A stretch of DNA of 64,000 bases from Accumulibacter sp. Its GTDB lineage: Bacteria; Pseudomonadota; Gammaproteobacteria; Burkholderiales; Rhodocyclaceae. A program made the translations under genes and the position numbers. The notes under the pieces were generated by a model, which made no database searches, had not been told where the DNA came from, and saw nothing but the letters and a program-made list of their open reading frames with translations. Below, in pieces: positions 8,672-16,562 of the stretch. Position 1 is the stretch's first letter; each line of letters starts with the position of its first letter. The stretch lies in the NCBI RefSeq assembly GCF_023806625.1, contig NZ_JAMTDX010000057.1:59393-123392 (forward strand), given 5' to 3'.

Positions 8672-9349
8672 TCAATCGGGCACTCTGGCGATTTCCTTGA
8701 GGCCCCGCTCGTCGATCACCTTGATCTGCTCGCGGCCGAGGGTCACCAGGTGCTGGAGCGCAAAGCCCTTGAGCAGGCGGCTGATGATCTCGCGTACGCT
8801 GCCGAGTTCCTCGGCGAGAGCCTGGTGCGTCGCACGGACAGTCGGTCCTTTGGCGAGCAGCAGCCTGGCGAGACGCTGATCCAGCCGGTGAAAGGCAACC
8901 TCCTCGACGAGTTGCATCAGTTCGGCAATACGCTCGGCGAAGAGGTGGAAGACAAAGGCGCGGAAGTCAGCGTTCTCGGCAACGAGTCGGGCGAAAAGCG
9001 TCGTCGGTAGCAGCGAGAGGGAGATCGGGGTCTCGGCGATCCCGCGCGCCGAGCAGGCGCTTCCGCCGAGCAGGCAGCCTGAAGTGATGATGCACGAGCC
9101 ACCTGGCTCGACGCGGTAGAGAATCATTTCGCGTCCAGCAGCGGTGTTCTTCACGATCTTGATCGTGCCCTCGAGGACCAACGGGAAACCAAGGCAGTTC
9201 TGCCCTTCAGCAAATATCTGGGCCCCCGCCGGCATTCTCAGCAGGCTCATCGCCTGACAGGCCGTGGCCCACTGTTCGGCCGAGAGCGAGCGTAGCGACG
9301 GGTAAAGAGCGAGAACGGCCTGACCAACGCTATCCGGGCCCACGCGCAT
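8672..9349 (-). CDS. Crp/Fnr-family transcriptional regulator
   Basis: A 225-residue regulator with an N-terminal cyclic-nucleotide-binding-like beta-barrel (around 20-135; IFAEGQNCLGFPLVLEGTIK) and a C-terminal winged helix. The recognition region reads LAEELGSVREIISRLLKGF (around 180-200). It lacks the N-terminal cysteine cluster of Fnr, so an oxygen-sensing Fe-S cluster is not expected. Several cysteines in the sensory domain (SCIITSGCLLGGSAC) may instead respond to redox or bind another ligand; that is speculation. A GTG three bases upstream of the ATG is an alternative start. The gene starts 3 bases after the xth stop and probably forms an operon with xth and the DUF2892 gene. Confidence 0.85.
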   Translation of the reverse strand: MRVGPDSVGQAVLALYPSLRSLSAEQWATACQAMSLLRMPAGAQIFAEGQNCLGFPLVLEGTIKIVKNTAAGREMILYRVEPGGSCIITSGCLLGGSACSARGIAETPISLSLLPTTLFARLVAENADFRAFVFHLFAERIAELMQLVEEVAFHRLDQRLARLLLAKGPTVRATHQALAEELGSVREIISRLLKGFALQHLVTLGREQIKVIDERGLKEIARVPD

Positions 9350-9352
9350 CAC

Positions 9353-10120
9353 TCACTCTCCGAGCACCACCGTTACCGCCGCGTGGTCGGATGGACGCTC
9401 CAGCTTGCGCAGGCTCCGGTTGATCGTCGCCGCGACGCAGCGCGCGGCGAGTGGCCTGGAAAGCAGGATGTGGTCAATGCGCAGGCCGCGGTTCTTCTGA
9501 AATCCAAGCATCCGGTAGTCCCACCACGAGAAGCTCCCGGCAGGCTGCTCGAAGAGGCGGAAGCTGTCGTGGAAGCCGAGCGCGAGCAAGCGGCGAAATG
9601 CGGCGCGTTCGGCGTCGGAGCAGAGGATCTGACCGGTCCAGGCAGCCGGATCGTAGACGTCACGGTCCTCCGGGGCAATGTTGAAGTCGCCAGCCACGGC
9701 GATCTGCGCATCGACTGCAAGTCGGCCGGCAAGCCAGCGCCCAAGGGCGTCGAACCAGTCGAGCTTGTACGCGTACTTGTCGCTGCCGACCGACTGACCG
9801 TTGGGCACGTAGACGCAGACGACGCAGATTCCGCCGACGGTTGCCGCCAGGAAACGCCGCTGCTCGTCAGGATAGAGCGGATTGCCGACGACGACCTCGC
9901 CAGGCGTCTCGCGCGCCAGCAGGGCGACACCATTGTAGGTCTTCTGGCCGGAAAAGACCGCGTGATATCCGGCGGATTCGATCTCCCGGGTAGGAAACCG
10001 GTCATCCTCCACTTTCGTCTCCTGAAGACAGACGACGTCCGGTTGCTCGGCTTCGAGCCAGCCGATGAGCTGGGGCAAGCGAACGTTGAGCGAGTTGACG
10101 TTCCAGCTGGCGAGTTTCAT
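9353..10120 (-). CDS. xth: Exodeoxyribonuclease III
   Basis: A 255-residue endonuclease/exonuclease/phosphatase-fold enzyme beginning MKLASWNVNSLNVRLPQL, with the catalytic glutamate in CLQETKVEDD, then YVPNGQSVG, GDFNIAPEDRDVYDP and the C-terminal RIDHILLSRPL and SDHAAV. It acts as AP endonuclease and 3'-5' exonuclease in base-excision repair. The ATG at 10120 is preferred over an upstream in-frame ATG because the family starts at the MKLASWN strand. The short spacing to the downstream regulator gene suggests co-transcription. Confidence 0.93.
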   Translation of the reverse strand: MKLASWNVNSLNVRLPQLIGWLEAEQPDVVCLQETKVEDDRFPTREIESAGYHAVFSGQKTYNGVALLARETPGEVVVGNPLYPDEQRRFLAATVGGICVVCVYVPNGQSVGSDKYAYKLDWFDALGRWLAGRLAVDAQIAVAGDFNIAPEDRDVYDPAAWTGQILCSDAERAAFRRLLALGFHDSFRLFEQPAGSFSWWDYRMLGFQKNRGLRIDHILLSRPLAARCVAATINRSLRKLERPSDHAAVTVVLGE

Positions 10121-10455
10121 GGCTTCGGGGCGTCGATCGGTTTGCGCGGCGCAACCGGACGTCCTTGGATGACCTCGGCGGATCGCGCACGGTGGCATCC
10201 GGAATCATACCAGCCGGCAGCCGGGAAGAAGCGGGCTGCGCCGCGGTGGCGGTGCGTTCCGGTACGCCTGGCGGTTGGCGAAATGTCGCCTCGTTGCAAC
10301 GTGGTATCGTGTGCGTCCGGCTCTGGCGCGTGGCGGGCTAAAGAAATCGGCTGCGGCGTGCGTTATTTCCGCTGTTCGGGCGGTTGCAGTCGCTATCCTT
10401 CCACGGTCGATGGTCGTCGGGCAACCAGCGGACGCAAGGGCGAACTCCCGGAGTT
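10121..10455. other. Intergenic region between xth and the exopolysaccharide locus
   Basis: Divergent spacer upstream of both xth and the export-protein gene. I see no credible gene. A candidate promoter for the plus-strand locus lies at its right end (see 10456-10484); no convincing sigma-54 (GG-N10-GC) signature was found. Confidence 0.4.
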
Positions 10456-10484
10456 TTGGCGGTACCGGGCAATTCAACTATACT
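10456..10484 (+). promoter_or_regulatory. Candidate sigma-70 promoter of the exopolysaccharide operon
   Basis: TTGGCG (10456-10461) and TATACT (10479-10484) are separated by exactly 17 bases. These match the -35 and -10 consensus at 4 and 5 of 6 positions. Transcription would start near 10491, leaving an 85-90 base leader before the export-protein ATG at 10579. It is the best-looking promoter in the 458-bp gap. Activity is inferred. Confidence 0.55.
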
Positions 10485-10578
10485 GTGCCGCGTTTCGCGT
10501 CCGGTGCCGCTGTACGGTCCCCGAGCCTTTTTCGGTGGTTACGGGTTACCAAGCTGGCGACTAGAAAAGGAGAGCATT

Positions 10579-11211
10579 ATGTTTACCCGCCTGCAGGATT
10601 TGTTTCGCGTCTCGTTCCACTGGGCCGGTGTCGGTGTGCTGGGGGCTCTCGCAGCTGGTTGCGCGTCCTATCATCCACCGGCGCCTCCATCGGCTGCTTC
10701 GGCAGACTACCGCTACATCATCGGGCCTGGCGACAACGTCAATATCATCGTCTGGCGGAATCCGGAACTGTCGATGGCCGTCCCGGTGCGCCCTGACGGA
10801 ATGATCGCCGGGCCGCTGATCGAGGACATGCCGGCGATGGGCAAGACGCCGACGGCGCTCGCCCGGGATATGGAGAAGGCCCTCGCGACGTTCATCCGTG
10901 ACCCAATCGTGACAGTGGTGGTCACCGGCTTCGTGGGCACGCAGAGCGAGCAGATACGCGTCGTCGGCGAGGCGGCCAAGCCGCAGGCGCTGCCCTATCG
11001 GCAGAACATGACGGTGCTCGACGTGATGATCGCCGTCGGAGGGCTGACCGACTTCGCCGACGGGAACGCGGCGACGATTGTGCGCAATTCGTCCGAAGGG
11101 AGGCAGCAGTACAGCGTTCGTCTCACCGACCTGATCCGTCGTGGCGAGGTGTCGGCCAACGTCGACATGAAGCCAGGCGACGTGCTGATCATCCCGCAAA
11201 GCTGGTTCTGA
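10579..11211 (+). CDS. XrtA-system polysaccharide export lipoprotein (Wza/EpsA-like)
   Basis: A 210-residue lipoprotein; the signal peptide ends in a lipobox (LGALAAGC, Cys near 25). A Poly_export/BexD domain follows (YIIGPGDNVNIIVWRNPELS, VRPDGMIAGPLIEDMPAMG), then an SLBB domain (around 120-200; IRVVGEAAKPQALPY, MKPGDVLIIPQSWF). It should form the outer-membrane secretion channel for the polysaccharide built by this locus. The start is supported by the Shine-Dalgarno-like AAAAGGAGA (10564-10572). It is shorter than E. coli Wza, as usual for this exosortase-associated family. First gene of the operon. Confidence 0.88.
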   Translation: MFTRLQDLFRVSFHWAGVGVLGALAAGCASYHPPAPPSAASADYRYIIGPGDNVNIIVWRNPELSMAVPVRPDGMIAGPLIEDMPAMGKTPTALARDMEKALATFIRDPIVTVVVTGFVGTQSEQIRVVGEAAKPQALPYRQNMTVLDVMIAVGGLTDFADGNAATIVRNSSEGRQQYSVRLTDLIRRGEVSANVDMKPGDVLIIPQSWF

Positions 11212-11302
11212 CCTTCAGGCCAGCAAACTCGACTGCTCGCCGACCGCCTCGTGATGGCGCGACGGTCGCTCCCGAACCTGCTAGACATAGGGGCTGACTC
11301 TG

Positions 11303-12862
11303 ATGGATGAACTGCTGCGACAAGTGACGGCTGTCCTGCGCGGGATGTGGCGGCGTCGCTGGCTGGGAGTCATCGTCGCCTGGGTGGTCGGTGTCGCCAG
11401 CGTCGTCGCGGTGCTGGCCATCCCCGACAAGTACGAGGCTTCCGCGCGGATTTACGTCGATACGCAGTCGATCCTCAGACCGCTGATGTCCGGCCTGGTG
11501 ACCCAGCCGAACATGGACCAGCAGGTGATGATGCTGAGCCGGACGCTGATCACGCGCCCGAACGTCGAGAAGCTGATCCGCATGGCGGATCTCGACCTCA
11601 AGATTCGCTCGAAGGAGGATCGCGACGCGTTGGCCGAGACGCTGATGTCATCGCTGAAGATCAACAATACCACGAGAGACAACATCTACACGATCACCTA
11701 CCGCGATACTCAGCCGGAGAGTGCCAAGCGGGTCGTCCAGTCCCTGGTATCGATCTTCGTCGAATCGAATCTGGGTGACGCGCGCAAGGATACCGAATCG
11801 GCGCGCAAGTTCCTCGACAAGGAGATTGCGGCCTACGAGAAAAGGCTCGAGGAGGCCGAGGCGCGACTGAAGGATTTCAAGCTGCGCAACCTGGGCACGC
11901 AGGGCACCGATGGCAAGGATCACCTGAGCCGGATGTCTGCCGCTGCAGCACAGATCGAGGAAACTCAGCTCGCGCTGCGTGAGGCGGAGCAGACGCGCGA
12001 CGCGATCAGGCGGCAGATCGTCGGCGACGAGCCGTCGCGCTCGTCGGGAGCCGCACAGCAATCGATTGCTGGCTTGTCCGTCCCGGAGATCGATGCGCGG
12101 ATCGACGCCGTACAGCGCAACCTCGATGCCATGCTGCTGCGCTACACCGAGCAGCATCCCGACGTGATCAGCACGCGCCGAGTGATCAAGGAACTCGAGG
12201 AGCAGAAGCGCGAGGAACTGGCTGCCCGGCGGAAGACCGCACTGACCGATCCCGCCTCTTCAGTCAATACGAACCCGGTGAGCCAGCGGCTCAAGATGGC
12301 GCTGGCGGAGGCGGAAGCGAAGGTGGCCGCGTTGCGGACACGGCTGGCCGAGTATCAGGCGCGTTACAGTCGTCTCGCCGAGTCGGGGAAGATGATGCCG
12401 CAGATCGAAGCCGAGTTCGCTCAGCTCAACCGCGACTACGAGATCAACAAGAAGAACTACGAGCAACTCGTCCAGCGGCGCGAGTCGGCCAGCATGGGCA
12501 GCGAGATGGAGAGCACGGCAGGAGTCGACTTCCGGCTGATCGATCCACCGAGGGTTTCGCCCAAGCCGGTGGCGCCCAATCGTACGCTCTTCCTCCCGCT
12601 GACGCTGCTTCTCGCGGTTGCCGCGGGCATCGCCGCATCGTTTGCCGCGAGTCAGCTGCGTCCGGTCTTCTTCGAGTCCCGTTCCTTGCGCGAAGCCTGC
12701 GGCCTGCCGTTGCTCGGCACGGTTTCGCTGCTCGTCGACGAGACCGTCAAGCGCCGCGACAAGAAGGATTTGTGGCGTTTTGTCGCTGCCTGCGTCTCGC
12801 TTCTCGGGGCCTATGGAGCGGGACTGCTTGCCCTGTTCCTCCTTTCTGCCCGTACAGTCTGA
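11303..12862 (+). CDS. XrtA-system polysaccharide chain-length determinant (Wzz-type)
   Basis: A 519-residue polysaccharide co-polymerase. There is one membrane helix near 18-40, then the Wzz domain (KYEASARIYVDTQSILRPLM), and long coiled-coil stretches between about 150 and 400 rich in Glu/Arg/Lys. The proline-rich IDPPRVSPKPVAPNR comes just before a second helix near 430-450, and a third helix lies near the C-terminus (480-510). It sits in the inner membrane and controls chain length and export, paired with the cytosolic tyrosine kinase encoded immediately downstream (9-base gap). The separate C-terminal extension with a third helix is typical of the exosortase-associated branch. Confidence 0.87.
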   Translation: MDELLRQVTAVLRGMWRRRWLGVIVAWVVGVASVVAVLAIPDKYEASARIYVDTQSILRPLMSGLVTQPNMDQQVMMLSRTLITRPNVEKLIRMADLDLKIRSKEDRDALAETLMSSLKINNTTRDNIYTITYRDTQPESAKRVVQSLVSIFVESNLGDARKDTESARKFLDKEIAAYEKRLEEAEARLKDFKLRNLGTQGTDGKDHLSRMSAAAAQIEETQLALREAEQTRDAIRRQIVGDEPSRSSGAAQQSIAGLSVPEIDARIDAVQRNLDAMLLRYTEQHPDVISTRRVIKELEEQKREELAARRKTALTDPASSVNTNPVSQRLKMALAEAEAKVAALRTRLAEYQARYSRLAESGKMMPQIEAEFAQLNRDYEINKKNYEQLVQRRESASMGSEMESTAGVDFRLIDPPRVSPKPVAPNRTLFLPLTLLLAVAAGIAASFAASQLRPVFFESRSLREACGLPLLGTVSLLVDETVKRRDKKDLWRFVAACVSLLGAYGAGLLALFLLSARTV

Positions 12863-12871
12863 GGAAAGTCG

Positions 12872-13837
12872 ATGAGCCTCATTGAACAAGCAGCCAAACG
12901 CCTGGAACAGTTGCGCAGAGCAGGTGTGGACCTGTCTCGCCCGGCGAAGGACAGTGGCCAGCCCATCGTCGCGGCGATGCCCGCGATCGAGCCTGTTTCG
13001 GCTGTTCCTCTGGCCGGTTCGGACGGCGTGCCGGTCGTGCCATCTCCCTCTCCAGCCGCTGCTCAGATGTCTCGCCGGGTCGACCTCGATTTGAACGCGC
13101 TGGCCGTCGCCGGATTGATCAGCCCCGATGCTCCCCGATCGCAGCTGGCCGATCAATACCGGGTGATCAAGCGTCCGCTGATCGCCAATGCAATGGGCAG
13201 GGGGGCCACACCGATCAAGCGGGGGAACCTGATCATGGTCACCAGTGCGCTGTCCGGCGAGGGCAAGACTTTTTCGGCGGTCAATCTGGCGATGAGCATC
13301 GCCATGGAACTCGACAACACGGTGATGCTCGTCGATGCGGACGTGCCCAAGCCTTCGGTGCTCAAGATGCTTGGGCTCCCCGCCGCCCCGGGTTTGCTCG
13401 ACGTCCTGACCGACGAGTCGACGAGTCTTTCGCAGGTGATCCTGCGCACCAACGTAGACAAGCTGAGCCTCCTGCCAAGCGGCACCCAGCATCCGCGTGC
13501 GACCGAACTTCTGGCCAGCGAGATGATGGCCAAGCTTCTTGACGAGATGGCCAGCCGTTACCCCGACCGGATCATCATCTTCGATTCCCCGCCACTGCTG
13601 ATGACCACCGAGTCAAGGGTGCTGGCCACTCACATGGGCCAGGTAGTCGTCGTGGTCAAGGCCGAAAGCACCGTCCGCGGCGACGTCAAGCATGCGCTGT
13701 CGGCGATCGAAGCCTGCCCCGTGAAACTGCTGCTTCTCAATCAAGCCAGGGCGTCGAGCCAGGACGGCTATGGTTACGGCTACGGCTATGGGTATGGCTA
13801 CGGCTATGGCTATGGTTATGGTTCGGATGGGACCTGA
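12872..13837 (+). CDS. XrtA-associated tyrosine autokinase (BY-kinase) with (GY)9 tail
   Basis: A 321-residue bacterial tyrosine kinase. Walker A is SALSGEGKT (residues 125-133), Walker A' is MLVDADVPKPS and Walker B is IIIFDSPPLL. The C-terminus is an uninterrupted (Gly-Tyr)9-Gly run (residues 299-317) followed by SDGT. BY-kinases autophosphorylate on a C-terminal tyrosine cluster and cycle with the Wzz-type partner to drive polymerisation and export; a perfectly alternating tail of nine tyrosines is an extreme form of that cluster. The start is supported by GAGGAA five bases upstream. The 3' end overlaps the next gene by 11 bases. Confidence 0.9.
   Translation: MSLIEQAAKRLEQLRRAGVDLSRPAKDSGQPIVAAMPAIEPVSAVPLAGSDGVPVVPSPSPAAAQMSRRVDLDLNALAVAGLISPDAPRSQLADQYRVIKRPLIANAMGRGATPIKRGNLIMVTSALSGEGKTFSAVNLAMSIAMELDNTVMLVDADVPKPSVLKMLGLPAAPGLLDVLTDESTSLSQVILRTNVDKLSLLPSGTQHPRATELLASEMMAKLLDEMASRYPDRIIIFDSPPLLMTTESRVLATHMGQVVVVVKAESTVRGDVKHALSAIEACPVKLLLLNQARASSQDGYGYGYGYGYGYGYGYGYGSDGT
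13766..13822 (+). repeat. Degenerate 6-bp tandem repeat encoding (Gly-Tyr)9
   Basis: About 9.5 copies of GGNTAY (GGC/GGT/GGG alternating with TAT/TAC). Because the unit is six bases, copy-number changes stay in frame for the kinase. In the overlapping frame used by the next gene, every TATGG supplies an in-frame ATG, so the repeat also carries potential upstream starts for the beta-barrel protein. Confidence 0.9.
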
Positions 13838-15434
13838 GCGCGTGCGCCGGGTGTCGTATCGAGAGAGGTCGGAGTTGCCGGGGTCAGTATCGTTGAAGGC
13901 GCTGGCTGACGCTCGTGGTCCGGGCGACGCTCGCCTGAAGTCCTCGCTCGTCGGCATCTCGCTGCTCTCGGTGTTCTTCCCGGTGCACGCGGAGAACTGG
14001 CAGATCACCCCGAGCATCAGCGTCAGCGAAACGCTGACCAACAACCTTTTCCTCTCCTCGAGCAACCGGACCGGTGACTTGGTGACCGGCATCACGCCCG
14101 GGATCTCGATCAACGGACAGGGAGCGCGCGCGAGACTGAACCTCAATTACGGGCTCACTCAGCAGCTCTATGCCCGTGAGTCCTCGCAGAACAATCGTCA
14201 GAACGCACTGACCGCGTCGGGCACGCTCGAGGCCATCGAGGACTTCCTGTTCCTCGACGCCTCGGGAGTCATCTCTCAGCAGTACCTGAGTGCCTTTGGC
14301 CCCACTTCGCCAAGCATCGCCAACATCGACAACAACCGTACGGAGACCTCGAGCTACTCGATCTCCCCATACGTCAAGGGGCGTTTTCTCTCCTCCACCG
14401 AGTACTTCCTGCGCTACTCGACGAGCACGACGAGTTCGCAGTCCTCACTCGCCTCGGACATGACGATGAGTCAGTGGGTGGGTCGGATAAACGGAACGAC
14501 GCGCTGGAGTTCCCTCGGCTGGTCGCTCGACGCGAGCCGCGTGAGCACCAACTACGATCTGGGCAGGGACCGCACCGACACGCGTTACGGACTGACGCTG
14601 CCGTATCGTTTCACGCCGCAGTTCCAGCTGTCGGCGATTCTCGGCCGCGAAACGACGAACATGGTCAGCCTGCAGGACAAGACTTACAACGATTCGGGTT
14701 TCGGCCTCGTGTGGTCGCCGAGTCCGCGGACCAAGCTCGAAGGGACCATGACCCGGCGTTACTTCGGCAACGGCTATCAGGTCGCCTTCAGTCACCGAAT
14801 GCGGCGCTCGCTGATCCGCTACTCGGCCAGTCGGGACGTGTCCTATCAGCCGGCAGGCGTGAACTACACCGGTCAGGGCAGCAACTACGACGCCTATTAC
14901 GCGATCGTGGCGGCCAACAATCCGGGTGCATCGCCGCAAGACATTCGCGCGCAGGTGAGTCAGATTCTCCAGGGAAGAGGGGTTCCCGCAGACGGGACGG
15001 TGGTCAACGGCTTTCTGAACAACCGTCCAACGCTGTCCACCGGGCAGCAGCTGTCGCTCGCCCTGCTCGGTGTGCGCAACACGGTGACCTTCAACGCCAG
15101 CGAAGTCAAGCAGCAGCCACTCGGTCTGGTCAGCGGCGTGACCGACGATTTCTCGCTGGCCAACCAGATCACCCAGCGTGGCGCCGGGGTCGTCTGGGGA
15201 CACCAACTGACCGGGTTCACGTCGCTCTCGCTCTCGCTCAATCAGTCGCGCAGCCTCAGCCAGCTCGCCAGCCAGGTGGACAACAAGACGACCGGCGCAT
15301 ACTTCCTGCTGACGACCCAGGTTTCACCGAATGCGACGGCGAACATCGGCGCGCGGCGGGTCATCTACGATGGGGCAGTCAATACCAGCTATACGGAAAG
15401 TGCGCTGACCGGGGTCCTCTCATACCGTTTCTGA
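13827..15434 (+). CDS. Exosortase-system-associated outer-membrane beta-barrel protein
   Basis: A 535-residue protein from the ATG at 13827. A somewhat long N-terminal extension ends in a signal-peptide-like hydrophobic stretch (SSLVGISLLSVFFPVHA) before ENWQITPSISVSETLTNN. The remainder alternates Ser/Thr/Asn-rich strands with aromatic residues and ends in VLSYRF, a C-terminal Phe as in outer-membrane barrels. It matches the family of PEP-CTERM-locus barrel proteins (TIGR03016-like) that sit beside the chain-length protein and kinase; a role in secretion across the outer membrane is presumed, not shown. Start choice is uncertain: GTG 13842 and several ATGs inside the preceding GY repeat are also in frame. 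Confidence 0.75.
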   Translation: MGPERVRRVSYRERSELPGSVSLKALADARGPGDARLKSSLVGISLLSVFFPVHAENWQITPSISVSETLTNNLFLSSSNRTGDLVTGITPGISINGQGARARLNLNYGLTQQLYARESSQNNRQNALTASGTLEAIEDFLFLDASGVISQQYLSAFGPTSPSIANIDNNRTETSSYSISPYVKGRFLSSTEYFLRYSTSTTSSQSSLASDMTMSQWVGRINGTTRWSSLGWSLDASRVSTNYDLGRDRTDTRYGLTLPYRFTPQFQLSAILGRETTNMVSLQDKTYNDSGFGLVWSPSPRTKLEGTMTRRYFGNGYQVAFSHRMRRSLIRYSASRDVSYQPAGVNYTGQGSNYDAYYAIVAANNPGASPQDIRAQVSQILQGRGVPADGTVVNGFLNNRPTLSTGQQLSLALLGVRNTVTFNASEVKQQPLGLVSGVTDDFSLANQITQRGAGVVWGHQLTGFTSLSLSLNQSRSLSQLASQVDNKTTGAYFLLTTQVSPNATANIGARRVIYDGAVNTSYTESALTGVLSYRF

Positions 15435-15443
15435 CCGCCGCTC

Positions 15444-16547
15444 ATGTATGAATCCTTCTATGGCTTGACCAGCAAGCCTTTCCAGCTCAATCCCGATCCC
15501 TCGTTCTATTTCGCCAGCAAGCAGCACCGGCGCGCGATGGCTTATCTGGAATACGGGCTGAACCAGAACGAAGGATTCATCGTCGTCACGGGCGAAGTCG
15601 GTGCCGGCAAGACGACGATCGTTCGCGGCCTGCTCAACGATCTGGACCCGGACAAGGTCGTGGCCGCTCAGCTGGTCAGCACCCAGCTCGACGCCGAGGA
15701 TACCCTGCGCATGGTGGCCGCGGCTTTCGGTGTGGGGATGAAGAATCTCGGCAAGTCCGAAATGCTGCTCGCCCTCGAGGCCTTCCTGGTCGATGTGACC
15801 CGCCAGGGCAAGCGTTGCCTGCTGATCGTCGATGAAGCGCAGAACCTCACCGCGCGTGCCGTCGAGGAACTGCGCATGCTGTCGAACTTCCAGTTCGGAA
15901 CCCAGGCTCTGCTGCAGAGCTTCCTGATCGGTCAGCCGGAGTTCCGCAAGATCATGCAGAGCCCGCAGATGCAGCAGTTGCGGCAACGCGTGATCGCCGC
16001 CTGCCACATTGGTCCGATGGACCAGGACGAGACCCAGGCGTATATCGAGCATCGACTCAAGTGTGCTGGTTCGAAGGGTTCTCCGCACTTCGACGCTGGC
16101 GCATTCGAGGCGATCTATGAAGCCAGTGGCGGGATTCCGAGGCGAATCAATGCGCACTGCGATCGCCTGCTGCTCTCGGGCTTTCTCAACGGCCGGAGCG
16201 AGTTTACACGGGCCGACGTCGAGGAAGTAGCCAGGGAACTTCGGGAGGAGACGCATTCCTCCCCGCCGGGAAATGCCGCCAGTGCCGAGCGCGCGACCGA
16301 CGAGGGTCCGTCGGGAGGGACTTCCCAGCTGACCGACAGCGGCCTGCTCGACGTGGACGTGAGCAGGCTGGCGCTCGACGCCAGTACTGCCGACCAGGCC
16401 TCGCGGGTCATTGCCGATCTGAGGACTGGTCAGGCGGAGCAGAGGATGATCCGCATCGAGCGCAGCATGTTTCGCCTCGAACGCAACAACGCGGCCCTGC
16501 TGAGCCTGCTGCAGCAACTCGTCGATGCCGTAAGGGCCCGGTCCTGA
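15444..16547 (+). CDS. XrtA-associated ExeA-like ATPase
   Basis: A 367-residue AAA+ ATPase. MYESFYGLTSKPFQLNPDP is the characteristic start of ExeA/GspA-type proteins. Walker A GEVGAGKTT covers residues 50-58 and Walker B is CLLIVDEAQNL near 130. The last 100 residues are low-similarity and end in a short helical segment. In exosortase loci this ATPase (TIGR03015 type) is a conserved accessory gene; by analogy with ExeA it may act in assembling or remodelling envelope machinery, but its substrate is unknown. It lies 9 bases after the barrel-protein gene. Confidence 0.85.
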   Translation: MYESFYGLTSKPFQLNPDPSFYFASKQHRRAMAYLEYGLNQNEGFIVVTGEVGAGKTTIVRGLLNDLDPDKVVAAQLVSTQLDAEDTLRMVAAAFGVGMKNLGKSEMLLALEAFLVDVTRQGKRCLLIVDEAQNLTARAVEELRMLSNFQFGTQALLQSFLIGQPEFRKIMQSPQMQQLRQRVIAACHIGPMDQDETQAYIEHRLKCAGSKGSPHFDAGAFEAIYEASGGIPRRINAHCDRLLLSGFLNGRSEFTRADVEEVARELREETHSSPPGNAASAERATDEGPSGGTSQLTDSGLLDVDVSRLALDASTADQASRVIADLRTGQAEQRMIRIERSMFRLERNNAALLSLLQQLVDAVRARS

Positions 16548-16562
16548 AAGGAGGGCGGAAGC

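Noticed and set aside
8672-9349. Interpretation of the Crp-family regulator as oxygen-sensing Fnr
   Set aside because: The N-terminal cysteine cluster that binds the [4Fe-4S] centre is absent.
12260-13492. Open frame of about 410 codons on the minus strand
   Set aside because: Antisense to the chain-length protein and autokinase, both of which carry family motifs; composition is typical of a GC-driven shadow.
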